A DNA stretch of 64,000 bases from Ruminiclostridium cellobioparum DSM 1351 = ATCC 15832 (GCF_000621505.1 NZ_KK211292.1:1-64000); one strand, 5' to 3'; shown: positions 48,261-58,802, counted from the first letter of the stretch. Notes: generated by a model not told the origin, from the sequence alone. Numbers and translations: made by a program.

Positions 48261-49850
48261 ATGAAAGGAAACAAAAGAGTATTAGCTCTGGCTTTATCGG
48301 CTGTTTTGACCCTGACCGGTCTGGCTGGCTGCGGACAGAGCGATAAATCTGCCGGTTCAACGGCGGGTGCATCAGGCGGGGGCGCCAAGAGTAGAGCGCA
48401 GGACACAATCATTTATGCACAGGGTGCAGATCCGAGAGGACTTGATCCTGCACTTGTGGATGACGGTGAATCAGGAAAGGTCATAGTAAACATTTATGAA
48501 GGACTTTTAAAGTATAGCAAGGATTCGACACAAATCGAACCTTCTCTCGCAGAAAAATGGGATATAAGCGATGACGGACTTACATATACCTTCTATCTCA
48601 GGAAGGGTGTCAAATTCCAGGATGGAACTGATTTTAATGCCGAAGCGGTGAAAATAAATATTGACCGCCAGCTGCCGCCAAAGGTTACCGAAGATATGGT
48701 TTATGCAGGTTTCGTATTTGGTTCGGTAAAAGATGTTGAGGTTGTTGATGACTTGACTGTTAAAATCAACCTGACAGCTCCAAGCACACCATTCCTTAAC
48801 AATCTTGCCATGTGTATGGGTGCGCCTATGATAAGTCCGAAGGCGCTGGAGGAGAACGGCAACAATGTAAACGAACATCCGGTCGGAACAGGCCCATACA
48901 CCTTTGTAAGCTGGACAAAGGGTCAGAACATAGTTCTGAAGCGCAATGACAATTACTGGGGTGAAAAGGCTGTAACTACCAATGTCATATTCAAGTTTAT
49001 CCCTGATAATTCGGCAAGAGTTGTTGCACTTAACAACGGAGAAGCCGATATCATCGACGGAATCGATGCAACAGTAGTACAGCAGATCGAGGGTTCGGGA
49101 AACAAGATATATAAGGCACAGGGCATGAACATAAACTATTTGGCCTACAATACAACCAAAGCTCCTTTTAATGATGTAAAGGTACGTACTGCAATTTCAC
49201 AGGCCATTAATGTTCCCGAGCTGGTGCAGAGCTTATACCAGGGTTATGCAGAGCCTGCGACGTCAGTACTTCCAACCTTTATACCGGGATATGATGCAAG
49301 CATAGCACAGGTTGCCTTTGACCAGGCTGCCGCCAAAGCAGCGCTTGCCGGTGCGGGTGTCAGCAAGCTGCATATAATCACATACACAAACCCAAGGCCT
49401 TACAATACGGCTAATGGCCAGGCTCTTGCCGAAGCAATCCAGGGTTACCTCAAGAATGTTGGTGTAACTGCAACAATTGATGCGTTTGACTGGACAACCT
49501 ACAAGGAAAAGGTTAAAGCGGGAGATTATGATATCTGTTTCTATGGCTGGATAGGCGATAACGGTGATCCGGACAACTTCATGAACCTGATGGCCGACAA
49601 AGATCCAAGAATGAATGTTGCACGTTATGACAACGCGGCATACAAGGAGTTGATAGCAAAGGGACTCACCATACCAAACGGTGACGAACGTAACAAGGTT
49701 TACACCGACCTTGAAAAAATGGCTGCAAAAGAAGCTGTTTGGCTTCCAATATCTCATGCTACGACGCTTGTTGGTTACAGGAGCAATGTAAAGGACTTCA
49801 ACTACCATACTACCGGAGTTATATTCCTTTCCGAAGCTTCCAAAGACTAA
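48261..49850 (+). CDS. oppA: Oligopeptide/dipeptide ABC transporter substrate-binding lipoprotein
   Basis: 529 residues. Lipoprotein signal peptide with lipobox LAGC (Cys near 25), then a Ser/Gly-rich linker. The SBP_bac_5 fold signature YTFYLRKGVKFQDGTDFNAE occurs near residue 115. It is the extracellular receptor of the importer encoded by the next four genes. GAGGGA precedes ATG 48261. A stem-loop after the stop separates it from the permease gene, a common way to make more receptor than membrane components. Peptide specificity is not visible; nickel or other solutes are alternatives in this family. Confidence 0.9.
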   Translation: MKGNKRVLALALSAVLTLTGLAGCGQSDKSAGSTAGASGGGAKSRAQDTIIYAQGADPRGLDPALVDDGESGKVIVNIYEGLLKYSKDSTQIEPSLAEKWDISDDGLTYTFYLRKGVKFQDGTDFNAEAVKINIDRQLPPKVTEDMVYAGFVFGSVKDVEVVDDLTVKINLTAPSTPFLNNLAMCMGAPMISPKALEENGNNVNEHPVGTGPYTFVSWTKGQNIVLKRNDNYWGEKAVTTNVIFKFIPDNSARVVALNNGEADIIDGIDATVVQQIEGSGNKIYKAQGMNINYLAYNTTKAPFNDVKVRTAISQAINVPELVQSLYQGYAEPATSVLPTFIPGYDASIAQVAFDQAAAKAALAGAGVSKLHIITYTNPRPYNTANGQALAEAIQGYLKNVGVTATIDAFDWTTYKEKVKAGDYDICFYGWIGDNGDPDNFMNLMADKDPRMNVARYDNAAYKELIAKGLTIPNGDERNKVYTDLEKMAAKEAVWLPISHATTLVGYRSNVKDFNYHTTGVIFLSEASKD

Positions 49851-49891
49851 TTGGGTTATATTTGTAACTGACACAATTTTGTGCGTATATG

Positions 49892-49933
49892 CTGCCAGAA
49901 GTGTGACCTTGCACTTCTGGCAGATATTATTTT
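49892..49933 (+). terminator. Intra-operon stem-loop between oppA and oppB
   Basis: CTGCCAGAAGTG and CACTTCTGGCAG form a perfect 12 bp stem followed by ATATTATTTT. A partial terminator or mRNA 3' stabiliser. Confidence 0.75.
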
Positions 49934-49962
49934 GCAAAGATATTAGGGAAAGGTTGTTAAAG

Positions 49963-50979
49963 ATGTTAAAATATATAGTCAAACGTATACTTATGCTGAT
50001 TCCGGTACTTCTTGGAGTCTCTGTCATAGTATTCCTTATAATGCGTGTATTTTCTCCAGACCCGGCTCCCATTGTCCTGGGACAGCATGCGACAGCCGAA
50101 ACGGTAGAAAAATGGCGTGAAGCAAACGGCTTGAATTCTCCCATATATATTCAATATTTTGATTTTATCAAAGGTGCTGTTACCGGAGATTTCGGAACCT
50201 CCTATTACACCAAGACTCCGGTAATGAAAGAAATAATGTCGCGTTTCCCGGCTACAATAGAACTTGCAATAGCAGCAATTATACTGGCATCAATAATAGG
50301 TATCCTGATTGGTGCCATTTCAGCTGTAAAGAAAAATTCTATTTTTGACAATTCCGGAATGATTCTTGCATTGATCGGTGTGTCCATGCCCATATTCTGG
50401 CTCGGTATACTGCTCATAATCCTGTTCTCGGGCATACTGCACATATTGCCCTCGGGAAGTAGAATTGATCCGCTGCTGCAGCCATATGGCGGTACAGGCT
50501 TCTACATGATTGACACCTTGGTTTCAGGTGACATGGAAGCCTTTGTTGATGCCGTAAAGCATCTGGTGCTGCCTGCTCTGGCTCTTGGTATGTATTCCAT
50601 GGCCATCATAACAAGAATGACCCGCTCCAGCATGCTGGACACCTTGAACCAGGATTATATCCGCACTGCCAGGGCTAAGGGCATAAAAGACGGCAGAGTG
50701 ATCACCCACCATGCGCTCCGGAATGCAATGATACCGGTTACCACTGTTATCGGTCTGCAGCTGGGCTCACTTCTGGGCGGAGCAGTGCTCACCGAGACTG
50801 TTTTCTCATGGCCGGGCATTGGGCATTACACTGTTGAATGCATACTGAAATCGGATTTTCCCGTAGTTCAGGGAATTGTATTGCTGATTGCATGTATTTT
50901 TGTGTTGATCAATCTTGTAGTAGATATTTTCTATGCATTTCTTGATCCAAGAATTAAATTTTCCAAGAAGGAGGCTTAA
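49963..50979 (+). CDS. oppB: Peptide ABC transporter permease, OppB/DppB type
   Basis: 338 residues, six spans. The N-terminal YIVKRILMLIPVLLGVSVIVF is the family hallmark, and the EAA loop DYIRTARAKGIKDGRVITHH near 225 contacts the ATPases. ATG 49963 gives the consensus start, with AGGGAAAGG upstream; a longer frame runs through the preceding stem-loop and is not conserved. Confidence 0.93.
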   Translation: MLKYIVKRILMLIPVLLGVSVIVFLIMRVFSPDPAPIVLGQHATAETVEKWREANGLNSPIYIQYFDFIKGAVTGDFGTSYYTKTPVMKEIMSRFPATIELAIAAIILASIIGILIGAISAVKKNSIFDNSGMILALIGVSMPIFWLGILLIILFSGILHILPSGSRIDPLLQPYGGTGFYMIDTLVSGDMEAFVDAVKHLVLPALALGMYSMAIITRMTRSSMLDTLNQDYIRTARAKGIKDGRVITHHALRNAMIPVTTVIGLQLGSLLGGAVLTETVFSWPGIGHYTVECILKSDFPVVQGIVLLIACIFVLINLVVDIFYAFLDPRIKFSKKEA

Positions 50980-50983
50980 CTTT

Positions 50984-51898
50984 ATGAAACTTAAAGATTT
51001 AAAAGCAGACGTTGAAGAAAATTCATTACAGCAAGCCCTTCCTCTTGAAAAACCGGAATCCCGGCTCAAGGAAATGTGGGAGGCCCTGCGTGAAAATAAT
51101 GCTGCCGTAGTTGGCTTGTGTATTATACTTTTTCTTATTCTGGTTGCCATATTGGCGCCGTTGATAATGCCTTACGATCCAAACCTGTCCGACATGAGCA
51201 AGAGCTTTTTAAAGCCGGGTCCGGACCATTGGTTCGGCACCGACCAGCTGGGCCGTGATATTTTAAGCAGGATAATATCAGGTGCCAGAATATCTCTTAC
51301 CGTTGGCTTGAGTGCTGTGGTCATATCACTTACCATAGGTGTTGTACTTGGCTCCATAGCAGGTTACTTTGGAGGCAAGGCAGATATAATCATCATGCGT
51401 TTTATGGATATGATGCTGGCCATTCCTTCCATTCTCCTTGCAATAGCCTTTATGGCCGCCCTTGGAAAGGGAATTGACAAAGCGGTTATTGCAATAGGGC
51501 TTGTTTCAATTCCCGAATACGCACGTATAGTGCGGGGAAGTATCCTTTCGGTAAAAGAGAATGACTATGTACAGGCGGCACGGGTTATCGGCAACAAGAA
51601 CAGCAGAATAATTTTTAAACATATTCTGCCGAATGTACTTTCTTCCATTGTTGTAAGAGCAACACTTGGAATCTCCACTGCAGTACTGGACACTGCCGCC
51701 CTCGGATTTTTGGGCCTTGGAGTACAGCCGCCTGTTGCGGAGTGGGGCGATATGCTGGGACGTGCAAGGGGCTTCATTTTTACAGCACCGTATACCCTCA
51801 TTTTTCCGGGCCTGGCAATTACAATCACAGTATTGGCATTCAATCTTTTGGGCGACGGTTTGAGAGATGCTCTTGATCCGAAATCCAGAAAGAATTAA
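50984..51898 (+). CDS. oppC: Peptide ABC transporter permease, OppC/DppC type
   Basis: 304 residues. A hydrophilic N-terminus of about 35 residues precedes the first span. HWFGTDQLGRDILSRIISGAR near 82 is diagnostic of OppC, and the EAA loop is DYVQAARVIGNKNSRIIFKH near 200. AAGGAGG lies 9 nt before ATG 50984, at the end of oppB. It pairs with OppB to form the channel. Confidence 0.94.
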   Translation: MKLKDLKADVEENSLQQALPLEKPESRLKEMWEALRENNAAVVGLCIILFLILVAILAPLIMPYDPNLSDMSKSFLKPGPDHWFGTDQLGRDILSRIISGARISLTVGLSAVVISLTIGVVLGSIAGYFGGKADIIIMRFMDMMLAIPSILLAIAFMAALGKGIDKAVIAIGLVSIPEYARIVRGSILSVKENDYVQAARVIGNKNSRIIFKHILPNVLSSIVVRATLGISTAVLDTAALGFLGLGVQPPVAEWGDMLGRARGFIFTAPYTLIFPGLAITITVLAFNLLGDGLRDALDPKSRKN

Positions 51899-51910
51899 GG
51901 TGGTGCAGAC

Positions 51911-52894
51911 ATGTTACTTGAAGTTAAAAATTTAAAAACAGAATTCAAATTAAAAAAAGGTGTAGTCAATGCTGTTGACGACATCAGTTTTTCTTTAGAT
52001 AAAGGTAAAATACTTGCAATAGTAGGTGAATCGGGTTCGGGTAAAAGTGTCACCTCCCTTTCCATAATGGGCCTGCTTCAGGACCCCGGCCGCGTAGCGG
52101 AGGGTGAAATCCTGTTCAAGGGCAAGGATTTGCTTAAGATGAGCAAGGCTGAAAAGCGTTCGGTACGCGGAAATCAGATTTCAATGATCTTTCAGGAGCC
52201 CATGACTTCCTTAAATCCGGTTTACAGGATCAAGGACCAGATCATGGAAAGTATTATGACACATATGAAGGTTTCCAAAAAGGAAGCTCTCAAGCGTACC
52301 ATCGAAATGCTGGAGATAGTCGGAATACCCTCGGCTGAAAAGCGCGCCTATGATTACCCTCATCAAATGAGCGGAGGTATGAGGCAAAGGGTTATGATAG
52401 CTATGGCATTGATAGGAAATCCTGAACTATTGATTGCCGATGAACCGACAACTGCGCTGGATGTTACCATACAGGCCCAGATACTGGATCTGCTGTACCA
52501 TATGCGTGAAAAATTCAATATGGCTGTAATGCTTATCACACATGACCTGGGCGTGGTATCCGAAGCTGCCGACCATGTTATAGTAATGTATTGCGGCAAA
52601 ATAGTCGAAGAAGCAGATGTGCGTTCACTGTTTGAAAATCCTCTCCATCCCTATACGCTGGGTTTGCTTCGCTCCATTCCAAGACTCGAGGATGAGAACG
52701 ATGAACCTCTCTATATGATAAAGGGTATGGTGCCAAATCCGTTGAACATGCCGGCAGGCTGCCCGTTCTCCGACCGCTGCGACAGCTGTATGGACCGCTG
52801 CCGGAAGGAAATGCCCCAACTGGTGGAAAAGGATGGGCACAAGGTGCGTTGCTTCCTTTATGAAGATGAAAGACAAGGAGGTAAACGAACATGA
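51911..52894 (+). CDS. oppD: Peptide ABC transporter ATPase, OppD/DppD type
   Basis: 327 residues. Walker A GESGSGKS near 38, signature [15 protein letters not shown] near 155, Walker [15 protein letters not shown], and the switch region ITHDLGVV. The C-terminal oligopeptide/dipeptide extension has a four-cysteine motif typical of the family ([14 protein letters not shown], later C), known in some members to hold an Fe-S cluster. The stop overlaps the next start by four bases (ATGA), indicating translational coupling. Confidence 0.94.
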   Translation: MLLEVKNLKTEFKLKKGVVNAVDDISFSLDKGKILAIVGESGSGKSVTSLSIMGLLQDPGRVAEGEILFKGKDLLKMSKAEKRSVRGNQISMIFQEPMTSLNPVYRIKDQIMESIMTHMKVSKKEALKRTIEMLEIVGIPSAEKRAYDYPHQMSGGMRQRVMIAMALIGNPELLIADEPTTALDVTIQAQILDLLYHMREKFNMAVMLITHDLGVVSEAADHVIVMYCGKIVEEADVRSLFENPLHPYTLGLLRSIPRLEDENDEPLYMIKGMVPNPLNMPAGCPFSDRCDSCMDRCRKEMPQLVEKDGHKVRCFLYEDERQGGKRT

Positions 52895-53856
52895 GTGAAG
52901 TCCTGGTTGAAGTAAAAAACCTTAAGAAGTATTTCACGCTGGATCATGACTTTTTCGGCCGTCCCACCTCGGTATTAAAGGCCACCGATGACGTATCTTT
53001 CAGTATCAATAAAGGTGAAACCCTTGGTCTGGTCGGTGAGTCGGGCTGTGGAAAAACCACCATCGGAAAGATGCTGGTAAACCTTTATGAACCCACAGAA
53101 GGGCAGATTATATTTGAAGGCACAGATCTGACAAAATTGTCTGAAGCCAAGCGCCGTGCATACAGCAAGGACATTCAGCTTATTTTTCAGGACCCCTATG
53201 CCTCATTGAATCCGAGAATGACAGTGGGTGACATCATTGCCGAGCCAATCAGGATCAATAACCTGCTGCCAAAGGAAAAGATTGAAAGCAGAGTAACTTA
53301 TTTATTAAATTGCGTAGGTCTGGCAAATCATCAGAGAAACCGCTATCCCCACGAATTTTCGGGAGGACAGCGCCAGCGTGTGGGCATTGCCCGTGCACTT
53401 GCCGTGCAGCCCAAGCTGATTGTCTGTGATGAGCCTGTATCAGCACTGGATGTGTCAATACAGGCACAGGTTCTCAACCTGCTGGATGAACTGAAGGAGG
53501 AATTCGGACTCACCTACCTCTTCATTGCCCATGGACTGAATGTGGTGAAGCATATCAGTGACCGGGTAGGCGTCATGTACCTTGGAAAGCTGGTGGAAAT
53601 GGCACCGAAGAAGGAACTGTATTCCAATCCGATGCATCCTTATACGCAGGCGCTGCTGTCGGCCATACCCTCGGTTGATCCAAATACCAAAAAGCAGAGG
53701 ATAATCCTCTCAGGTGATGTGCCAAGCCCGATCAACCTTCCGGAGGGCTGCCGCTTCTGTTCACGCTGCTTTAAGAAAATCGAAGGCTGCGACAGGGATG
53801 AACCTGGCTTGAAAGAAGTTTCACCGGGGCATTTTGTAGCATGTAAGCTGTATTAA
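52891..53856 (+). CDS. oppF: Peptide ABC transporter ATPase, OppF/DppF type
   Basis: 321 residues. Walker [10 protein letters not shown] near 48, [21 protein letters not shown], signature [15 protein letters not shown] near 152, Walker [15 protein letters not shown]. The C-terminal Cys-rich extension [14 protein letters not shown] is present. It heterodimerises with OppD. Last gene of the operon; a hairpin follows at 53918. Confidence 0.94.
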   Translation: MSEVLVEVKNLKKYFTLDHDFFGRPTSVLKATDDVSFSINKGETLGLVGESGCGKTTIGKMLVNLYEPTEGQIIFEGTDLTKLSEAKRRAYSKDIQLIFQDPYASLNPRMTVGDIIAEPIRINNLLPKEKIESRVTYLLNCVGLANHQRNRYPHEFSGGQRQRVGIARALAVQPKLIVCDEPVSALDVSIQAQVLNLLDELKEEFGLTYLFIAHGLNVVKHISDRVGVMYLGKLVEMAPKKELYSNPMHPYTQALLSAIPSVDPNTKKQRIILSGDVPSPINLPEGCRFCSRCFKKIEGCDRDEPGLKEVSPGHFVACKLY

Positions 53857-53917
53857 AAATATCACTTGAATACAAGTTAACTTAAACCGGCGCAGCTGGT
53901 CAGGTTAACTGGACCAG

Positions 53918-53962
53918 AAACCTCCTGAACACAGGCTTTTTGAATGTTCAGGAGGTTTATTT
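53918..53962 (+). terminator. Terminator after the opp operon
   Basis: AAACCTCCTGAACA and TGTTCAGGAGGTTT pair perfectly over a 13 nt loop; the tail ATTTGCG is only partly T-rich. Confidence 0.7.
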
Positions 53963-54045
53963 GCGTCAAAAAACAGACTTATCTCAGAATGGTACGTAAA
54001 GTATTATGTTGCAGCAATAATATACCACTCAACAGGAGAAAAATG

Positions 54046-54735
54046 ATGAACAAAACTGACTTATTAAAGGCTAACGGAAAAACAGGATTTTTATATAGAC
54101 TGTTATTCATACTGATGATACCTGCGGCACAGGGGCTGTACTTTCTAATCAACCTGACCACCACAAGGGCATATGACATCACCATATTTCTGGATAAATA
54201 CATACCTTTTAATGAGTGGTTTATCCTGCCCTATGTATTCTGGTATTTTTATACCTTCGGCGCATTGGTTGTTCTGGCGTATAAAGACTGCAAAACCTAT
54301 TACAAGCTTTTGTTCAGCATAGTTACAGGGATGATGGTATGCTTCGTCGTATATTTCATATTCCCCACCACAGTGCCCAGGCCGCATGTGCCGGGTACAA
54401 ACCTCCTTCAGAAAATGGTTCTGATGATTTACGGCAATGATAAGCCCTACAACTGTTTTCCAAGCATTCATATGCTGGACACCCTGTTGATCACCATGTT
54501 TATATTCAAGCATAACAAGAATCTTATACTTAAGGTAACCTCAGCCGTCATATGTGTATCCATATATATGTCCACCTGGTTTGTAAAGCAGCACAGTATT
54601 CTGGATGCGGTTGCCTCCACCATTTTAGGGATTATACTGTTCCTGGTGTTTGAAAATGAGTATGTTATCAGGAAACTTGAAAATCTGCGTGAGATATTGA
54701 CCCTGCAGAAACGGGTGAAGGGACTGTCGGAATAA
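54046..54735 (+). CDS. PAP2-family membrane phosphatase
   Basis: 229 residues with about six membrane spans. The PAP2 catalytic pieces are visible: FPTTVPRPHVPG (motif 1 region), CFPSIHMLDTLL (PSxH, motif 2), and KQHSILDAVAS (HSxxD, motif 3). Members dephosphorylate lipid carriers such as undecaprenyl or phosphatidate phosphates, or act as inositolphosphotransferases. ATG 54046 is chosen over ATG 54043 for better spacing from CAGGAGA. It stands alone between the opp terminator and proB. Confidence 0.85.
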   Translation: MNKTDLLKANGKTGFLYRLLFILMIPAAQGLYFLINLTTTRAYDITIFLDKYIPFNEWFILPYVFWYFYTFGALVVLAYKDCKTYYKLLFSIVTGMMVCFVVYFIFPTTVPRPHVPGTNLLQKMVLMIYGNDKPYNCFPSIHMLDTLLITMFIFKHNKNLILKVTSAVICVSIYMSTWFVKQHSILDAVASTILGIILFLVFENEYVIRKLENLREILTLQKRVKGLSE

Positions 54736-54890
54736 AGAGAGTTTTATTATAATTCATGCTTTCTTTACCAATAAGCAAAAATATTATATAATTCTTTTAT
54801 TGTATAAATATTAATTATTTGTATAATTAGAGAATATATAATATTTTTTTATTTTCAAGTATATCCGGTCAGCCCGGCATGGAGGTCGCA

Positions 54891-55709
54891 ATGGGGTTTA
54901 AAAGAGAAGAACTGAAAGAGGCACACCGTATTGTTATTAAAGTGGGAACATCCACATTGACATATGAAACAGGAAAAATAAATTTCACAAGGATAGACAA
55001 GCTTGCAAGGATCTTATCCGATCTCTCAAACCAGGGGAAAGAAGTGGTCCTGGTTAGCTCAGGGGCCATAGGAGTGGGAGTGGACAAGCTCAAGCTGCCC
55101 GAAAGGCCCAAGACCATACGTGAAAAGCAGGCCGTTGCTGCTGTGGGGCAGTGTGAACTCATGCACATGTACAGCAAATTCTTTTCCGAGTACGGCCATA
55201 TAGTGGCGCAGATCCTTTTGACAAGAGATGTAGTGGGTGACGAAACCTGCAGCAGAAATGTTGTCAATACCTTTGAAACACTGCTGGCAAAGGGCATAGT
55301 ACCCATAGTCAATGAAAATGACTCTGTGTCGATAGTGGAGCTCAAAGCTGGACAGAAAGATACCTTCAGCGAAAATGACACACTGTCGGCCATAGTCGCA
55401 AAGCTTATAAGAGCCGACCTTTTAATAATACTTTCTGATATAGACGGCTTCTATGATTGCGATCCGAGAAAGAATCCCGACTCAAAGATGTTATCGGTAA
55501 TAGAGGAGATAACTCCAGAGATAGAGTGCTATGCGGATGGAGCCGGAACCAAGCGCGGGACAGGCGGAATGGTTACCAAGCTCAAAGCGGCAAAAATAGC
55601 TACCAAAGCTGGGGTTAATGTGGTGCTGACCAATGGCAGCCATCCTGAATCAGTTATGGATATTATAAACGGTGACGAGATAGGAACCGTATTTGTGGGA
55701 AGGGATTAA
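54891..55709 (+). CDS. proB: Glutamate 5-kinase, short form without PUA domain
   Basis: 272 residues. IVIKVGTSTLTYETGKIN (near 14), LVSSGAIGVGVDKL, VNENDSVS and GAGTKRGTGGMVTKLKAAKIA are characteristic of the amino-acid kinase fold of ProB. It phosphorylates glutamate in the first step of proline synthesis. The C-terminal PUA domain of longer homologues is absent. ATG 54891 follows GGAGGT; ATG 54879 overlaps that site. proA does not follow here, which is unusual. Confidence 0.94.
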   Translation: MGFKREELKEAHRIVIKVGTSTLTYETGKINFTRIDKLARILSDLSNQGKEVVLVSSGAIGVGVDKLKLPERPKTIREKQAVAAVGQCELMHMYSKFFSEYGHIVAQILLTRDVVGDETCSRNVVNTFETLLAKGIVPIVNENDSVSIVELKAGQKDTFSENDTLSAIVAKLIRADLLIILSDIDGFYDCDPRKNPDSKMLSVIEEITPEIECYADGAGTKRGTGGMVTKLKAAKIATKAGVNVVLTNGSHPESVMDIINGDEIGTVFVGRD

Positions 55710-55780
55710 ATATTGTGTTAGCTAAAAATTTAAAATAAAAAGTATGGATAAAAACAAATTAAGTAAAAATGTAAAATATA

Positions 55781-56032
55781 GTGAGACGTTTACAATTTTT
55801 ATTAAACTATTGCATTGATGCTTACATTCCTGAGACGGGATATTTTGGAACAGAAACCCAAAGTGCAGTTAGAAAACTACAGAGTTATGCTAATACAAGA
55901 ACATTTGGTAATATAAGTTTCAAATTTACGGCGATAAGTGCAGATGGCGTTGCAGGCCCTTACACATGGGGTAAGTTAAATTATATGATGACTATTTTAT
56001 CAAAAATATATAAAATAAAGCCACTAAATTGA
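55781..56032 (+). pseudogene. Remnant of a peptidoglycan-binding (PG_binding_1-like) domain
   Basis: 83 codons that read RRLQFLLNYCIDAYIPETGY, then FGTETQSAVRKLQSYAN, ending ISADGVAGPYTWGKL, the pattern of a cell-wall binding domain from a lytic enzyme. There is no ribosome site at GTG 55781. A different frame just upstream (from ATG 55744) reads MDKNKLSKNVKYSE before running off, as expected if a frameshift cut the N-terminus. No catalytic domain precedes it, so it is probably a degraded end of a larger lysin gene. The stop lies inside a terminator stem. Confidence 0.55.
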
Positions 56033-56062
56033 TTCTAAAAAATCAATTTAGTGGCTTTTATT
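56017..56062. terminator. Bidirectional terminator
   Basis: AAAGCCACTAAATTGATT and AATCAATTTAGTGGCTTT pair perfectly over a 6 nt loop, with A/T flanks on both sides. It serves the remnant gene and the leftward PBP gene. Confidence 0.9.
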
Positions 56063-56068
56063 ATTACA

Positions 56069-58609
56069 CTACGGTATTACATCCATCCCATCATCAGGGA
56101 GTTCCTCAGTGGGTAAGGTTTCCCCTCCTATGGGAGGTACTGTAAATCCATTTCCGGTCTGGTTTTCATTTCCGGTATTTGATGATGAGGCAGGGTGTGA
56201 TGTCGAGGCATTATGGATTGTACAGTACTCACCCTGCGGAAGCTCGTACATCCAGTCCTTGATTGCTGTGGCCAGGGACTTGTTGCTTGGATCCTTTGGA
56301 AGATATGGTACCGGCCTCCGGATGAATACTTTTTCCTGAACAAGATTAGGAGGGCAATATTCGGTGGCCAATAAAGGTCTGCCATAAATATCCTTGCTTG
56401 ATATATCAACCTTTGCCAGAATGTGAACGTCACATTCATCTTTAGGTTCGGTCCCCTTTGCAAAATATTCGGTACTGATCCGGCTGCCTCTTGGATCACT
56501 GGCACAGTAAGGGCCGGGAAGCTTACCGGAATCGATGCAAATGGATTTTTTCACTATGCCTTCGGGAGCGGGATCAAAATCCTTCACTTCCAGATTTGAG
56601 TGTATCCTGTTCATTACCTTATTCCACAGTAAAAGTGCCTGGTTCCATTCGGTCCTCTTTAATGATTTAGGTGTGTTGTAGCCGTACCAGGAAGCTCCTA
56701 CATAGTAGGGCGAGTAGCCCACAAACCATTTGTCCCTGTAGTCCTCGGTGGTACCGGTTTTTCCGGCGGTAGGTATGGTCTTTCCCTCCTTGTTCTTCAC
56801 CTGACCGTACCTTAAGTTGGTATCTGGTATATAGCCGGCAGCCGTACCGCTTGTGACAACATCCTTCATCATGCTGGTCATCAGAAAGGCCGTGGTTTCC
56901 TTGTAGGCTACATTGGATTTCTGATCCTGTTTTCTGTCAAGGAGGACATTTCCCTTGTCATCGGTAACTTTTGTATAGGATATAGGCTCAATATACATGC
57001 CCTGGTTGACAAAAGGTACAAAGGCTGCTGCCATATCCAGCGGGTTAACGCCGTCTCTTAATCCACCCAGAGCCATAGATATATAGCCTTCGTCGGGTCT
57101 GTCTATATTTACCTTTTTAAGGTATTTTATTGAGTTTTCGGGTTTCAGATAATCTCTGAAAACCTGGGCGGCAACAACGTTCTGGGATTTCGTTATAGCT
57201 TTCCTGATGTTGATAAGTCCCTGATAAGTCCCTGACTCGGCATTTGTAGGATATGGGGTATTCGGTTTGGTAGTGTCCATATAAACAGGTACATCGTCAA
57301 TTACGGTGCCGGGAGTTATCAAGCCCAAATCTATTGCCGGAGCATAAACCGCGATTGGTTTGAAGCTGGAGCCCGCCTGCCTTTTCATATCGGTAGCCCT
57401 GTTGAGCGCAAAGCTCACTTCCTTGGTTCCGTACTGGCCATACATTCCGCGTATCTGGCCGGTGGCGGGATCCACAACGATCATGGCACCCTGGGCCTGC
57501 ATATCCGGATTGCTGATTTTTTCGTTTGCAGGAAAGTTCTTAATATTTGTAAATTCCTCGGTCATTATTTTCTGGATGTTGGAATCCTGAGTTGTGTATA
57601 TATTCAGACCGCTGTTGTAAATTTTTATACTTGCGGCATCGCTTGAAAGATTGTATTTCTTCATTAAATCCTTTTTAACCTGTGTGAGTACATAGTCGAC
57701 GAAATAACTCTGTACGCTTGCAGAGCTTTTTTTGTCTTCGTCCTTGGGCTGATAGAATTTAAGCTGTTCCGCGATGGCTTCGTCATGTTCATTCTGGCTG
57801 ATATAGCCCTGCCTGAGCATTTCATCCAGGATGGTTTCCTGGCGGTCCTTGTTTCTGGCCTTGTTTTTTTCACCCAATGTAGGATCGTAAAGTCCCGGTG
57901 ATTTGGTTATGCCTGCAATACAGGCACATTCAGCCAGAGACAGATCCTTTACGTCCTTGTTGAAGAATTTCTTTGCGGCGGCCTGAACGCCGTAGACACC
58001 TGAACCGGTAGTAATGCGGTTCATATAGTTGTCAAGGATCTGATCCTTTGTGAGAACATTTTCAAGGGCCATTGCCTGCCAGGCTTCCTGAACCTTTCTC
58101 TTGATGGTTGATTCTTCATTGCCGGTAATATTCTTAACGAGCTGCTGAGTGATTGTACTGCCGCCGTATGAAGCGTTGCCGAAAGTGATGATATATTCCA
58201 TTGCAGCTCCCACGAACCGTTTGATATCCATACCGTTATGGGATCTGAATCTTGAATCTTCAATAGCAATAAAGGCATTTCTCATATTGTCGGGTATTTC
58301 AGAATGTTCAACGAGTACTCTGTTTTCACTTCCCTTTATCTGGGCAATTTCATTTCCGTCCTTGTCATATATGAAAGAGGTAAGCTTCGTTATATCCAAT
58401 TGATCAGCCGTTATGGGCGTAGCATTTTTGACATATCCAAAAACTGCTCCTCCCAATATTCCACCAAAAACACACCCTAAAGATATGAGGATAACCAACA
58501 CTGTCTTTACAACTGCAAAGGTAAATTGGGCATAAGGAGAAGAGCGTTTCTTTTTCTTCTTCTTTGGCTGCTCTTCATTACCAACCGCAGCTTTTTCATT
58601 AGGTTTCAT
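56069..58609 (-). CDS. Class A penicillin-binding protein (PBP1A)
   Basis: 846 residues. A Lys-rich cytoplasmic start (KKKKKKR near 19-25) is followed by one membrane span (about 32-60). The GT51 glycosyltransferase domain has EDSRFRSHNGMD (catalytic Glu) and YGGSTITQQLVKN. The transpeptidase domain has SSFKPI (SxxK), KSQN (SxN) and GKTGTTEDY (KTG). The C-terminal tail is Ser/Asn/Pro-rich. It polymerises and cross-links peptidoglycan. Start ATG 58609 has GGAGGAT upstream; earlier in-frame starts lack one. Confidence 0.95.
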   Translation of the reverse strand: MKPNEKAAVGNEEQPKKKKKKRSSPYAQFTFAVVKTVLVILISLGCVFGGILGGAVFGYVKNATPITADQLDITKLTSFIYDKDGNEIAQIKGSENRVLVEHSEIPDNMRNAFIAIEDSRFRSHNGMDIKRFVGAAMEYIITFGNASYGGSTITQQLVKNITGNEESTIKRKVQEAWQAMALENVLTKDQILDNYMNRITTGSGVYGVQAAAKKFFNKDVKDLSLAECACIAGITKSPGLYDPTLGEKNKARNKDRQETILDEMLRQGYISQNEHDEAIAEQLKFYQPKDEDKKSSASVQSYFVDYVLTQVKKDLMKKYNLSSDAASIKIYNSGLNIYTTQDSNIQKIMTEEFTNIKNFPANEKISNPDMQAQGAMIVVDPATGQIRGMYGQYGTKEVSFALNRATDMKRQAGSSFKPIAVYAPAIDLGLITPGTVIDDVPVYMDTTKPNTPYPTNAESGTYQGLINIRKAITKSQNVVAAQVFRDYLKPENSIKYLKKVNIDRPDEGYISMALGGLRDGVNPLDMAAAFVPFVNQGMYIEPISYTKVTDDKGNVLLDRKQDQKSNVAYKETTAFLMTSMMKDVVTSGTAAGYIPDTNLRYGQVKNKEGKTIPTAGKTGTTEDYRDKWFVGYSPYYVGASWYGYNTPKSLKRTEWNQALLLWNKVMNRIHSNLEVKDFDPAPEGIVKKSICIDSGKLPGPYCASDPRGSRISTEYFAKGTEPKDECDVHILAKVDISSKDIYGRPLLATEYCPPNLVQEKVFIRRPVPYLPKDPSNKSLATAIKDWMYELPQGEYCTIHNASTSHPASSSNTGNENQTGNGFTVPPIGGETLPTEELPDDGMDVIP

Positions 58610-58802
58610 AATATCCTCCTCAACTGTTTGTAAAACATTTGTTCTCAATATTATATCACAGCGCGAAATGAGCCGCAACAAATTGCCGTGCCGGGCAATT
58701 CTTAACTTTTCATTAAGAAATGCCAAAATCACTTACATTGAGACATGTGCTCCACTTATTAATAAAGTACGGGCCATACCCCTGAGATGTCTGTTTTACA
58801 AA

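Noticed and set aside
49263-50144. 293-codon leftward frame opposite oppA/oppB
   Set aside because: Antisense shadow of two well-supported genes.
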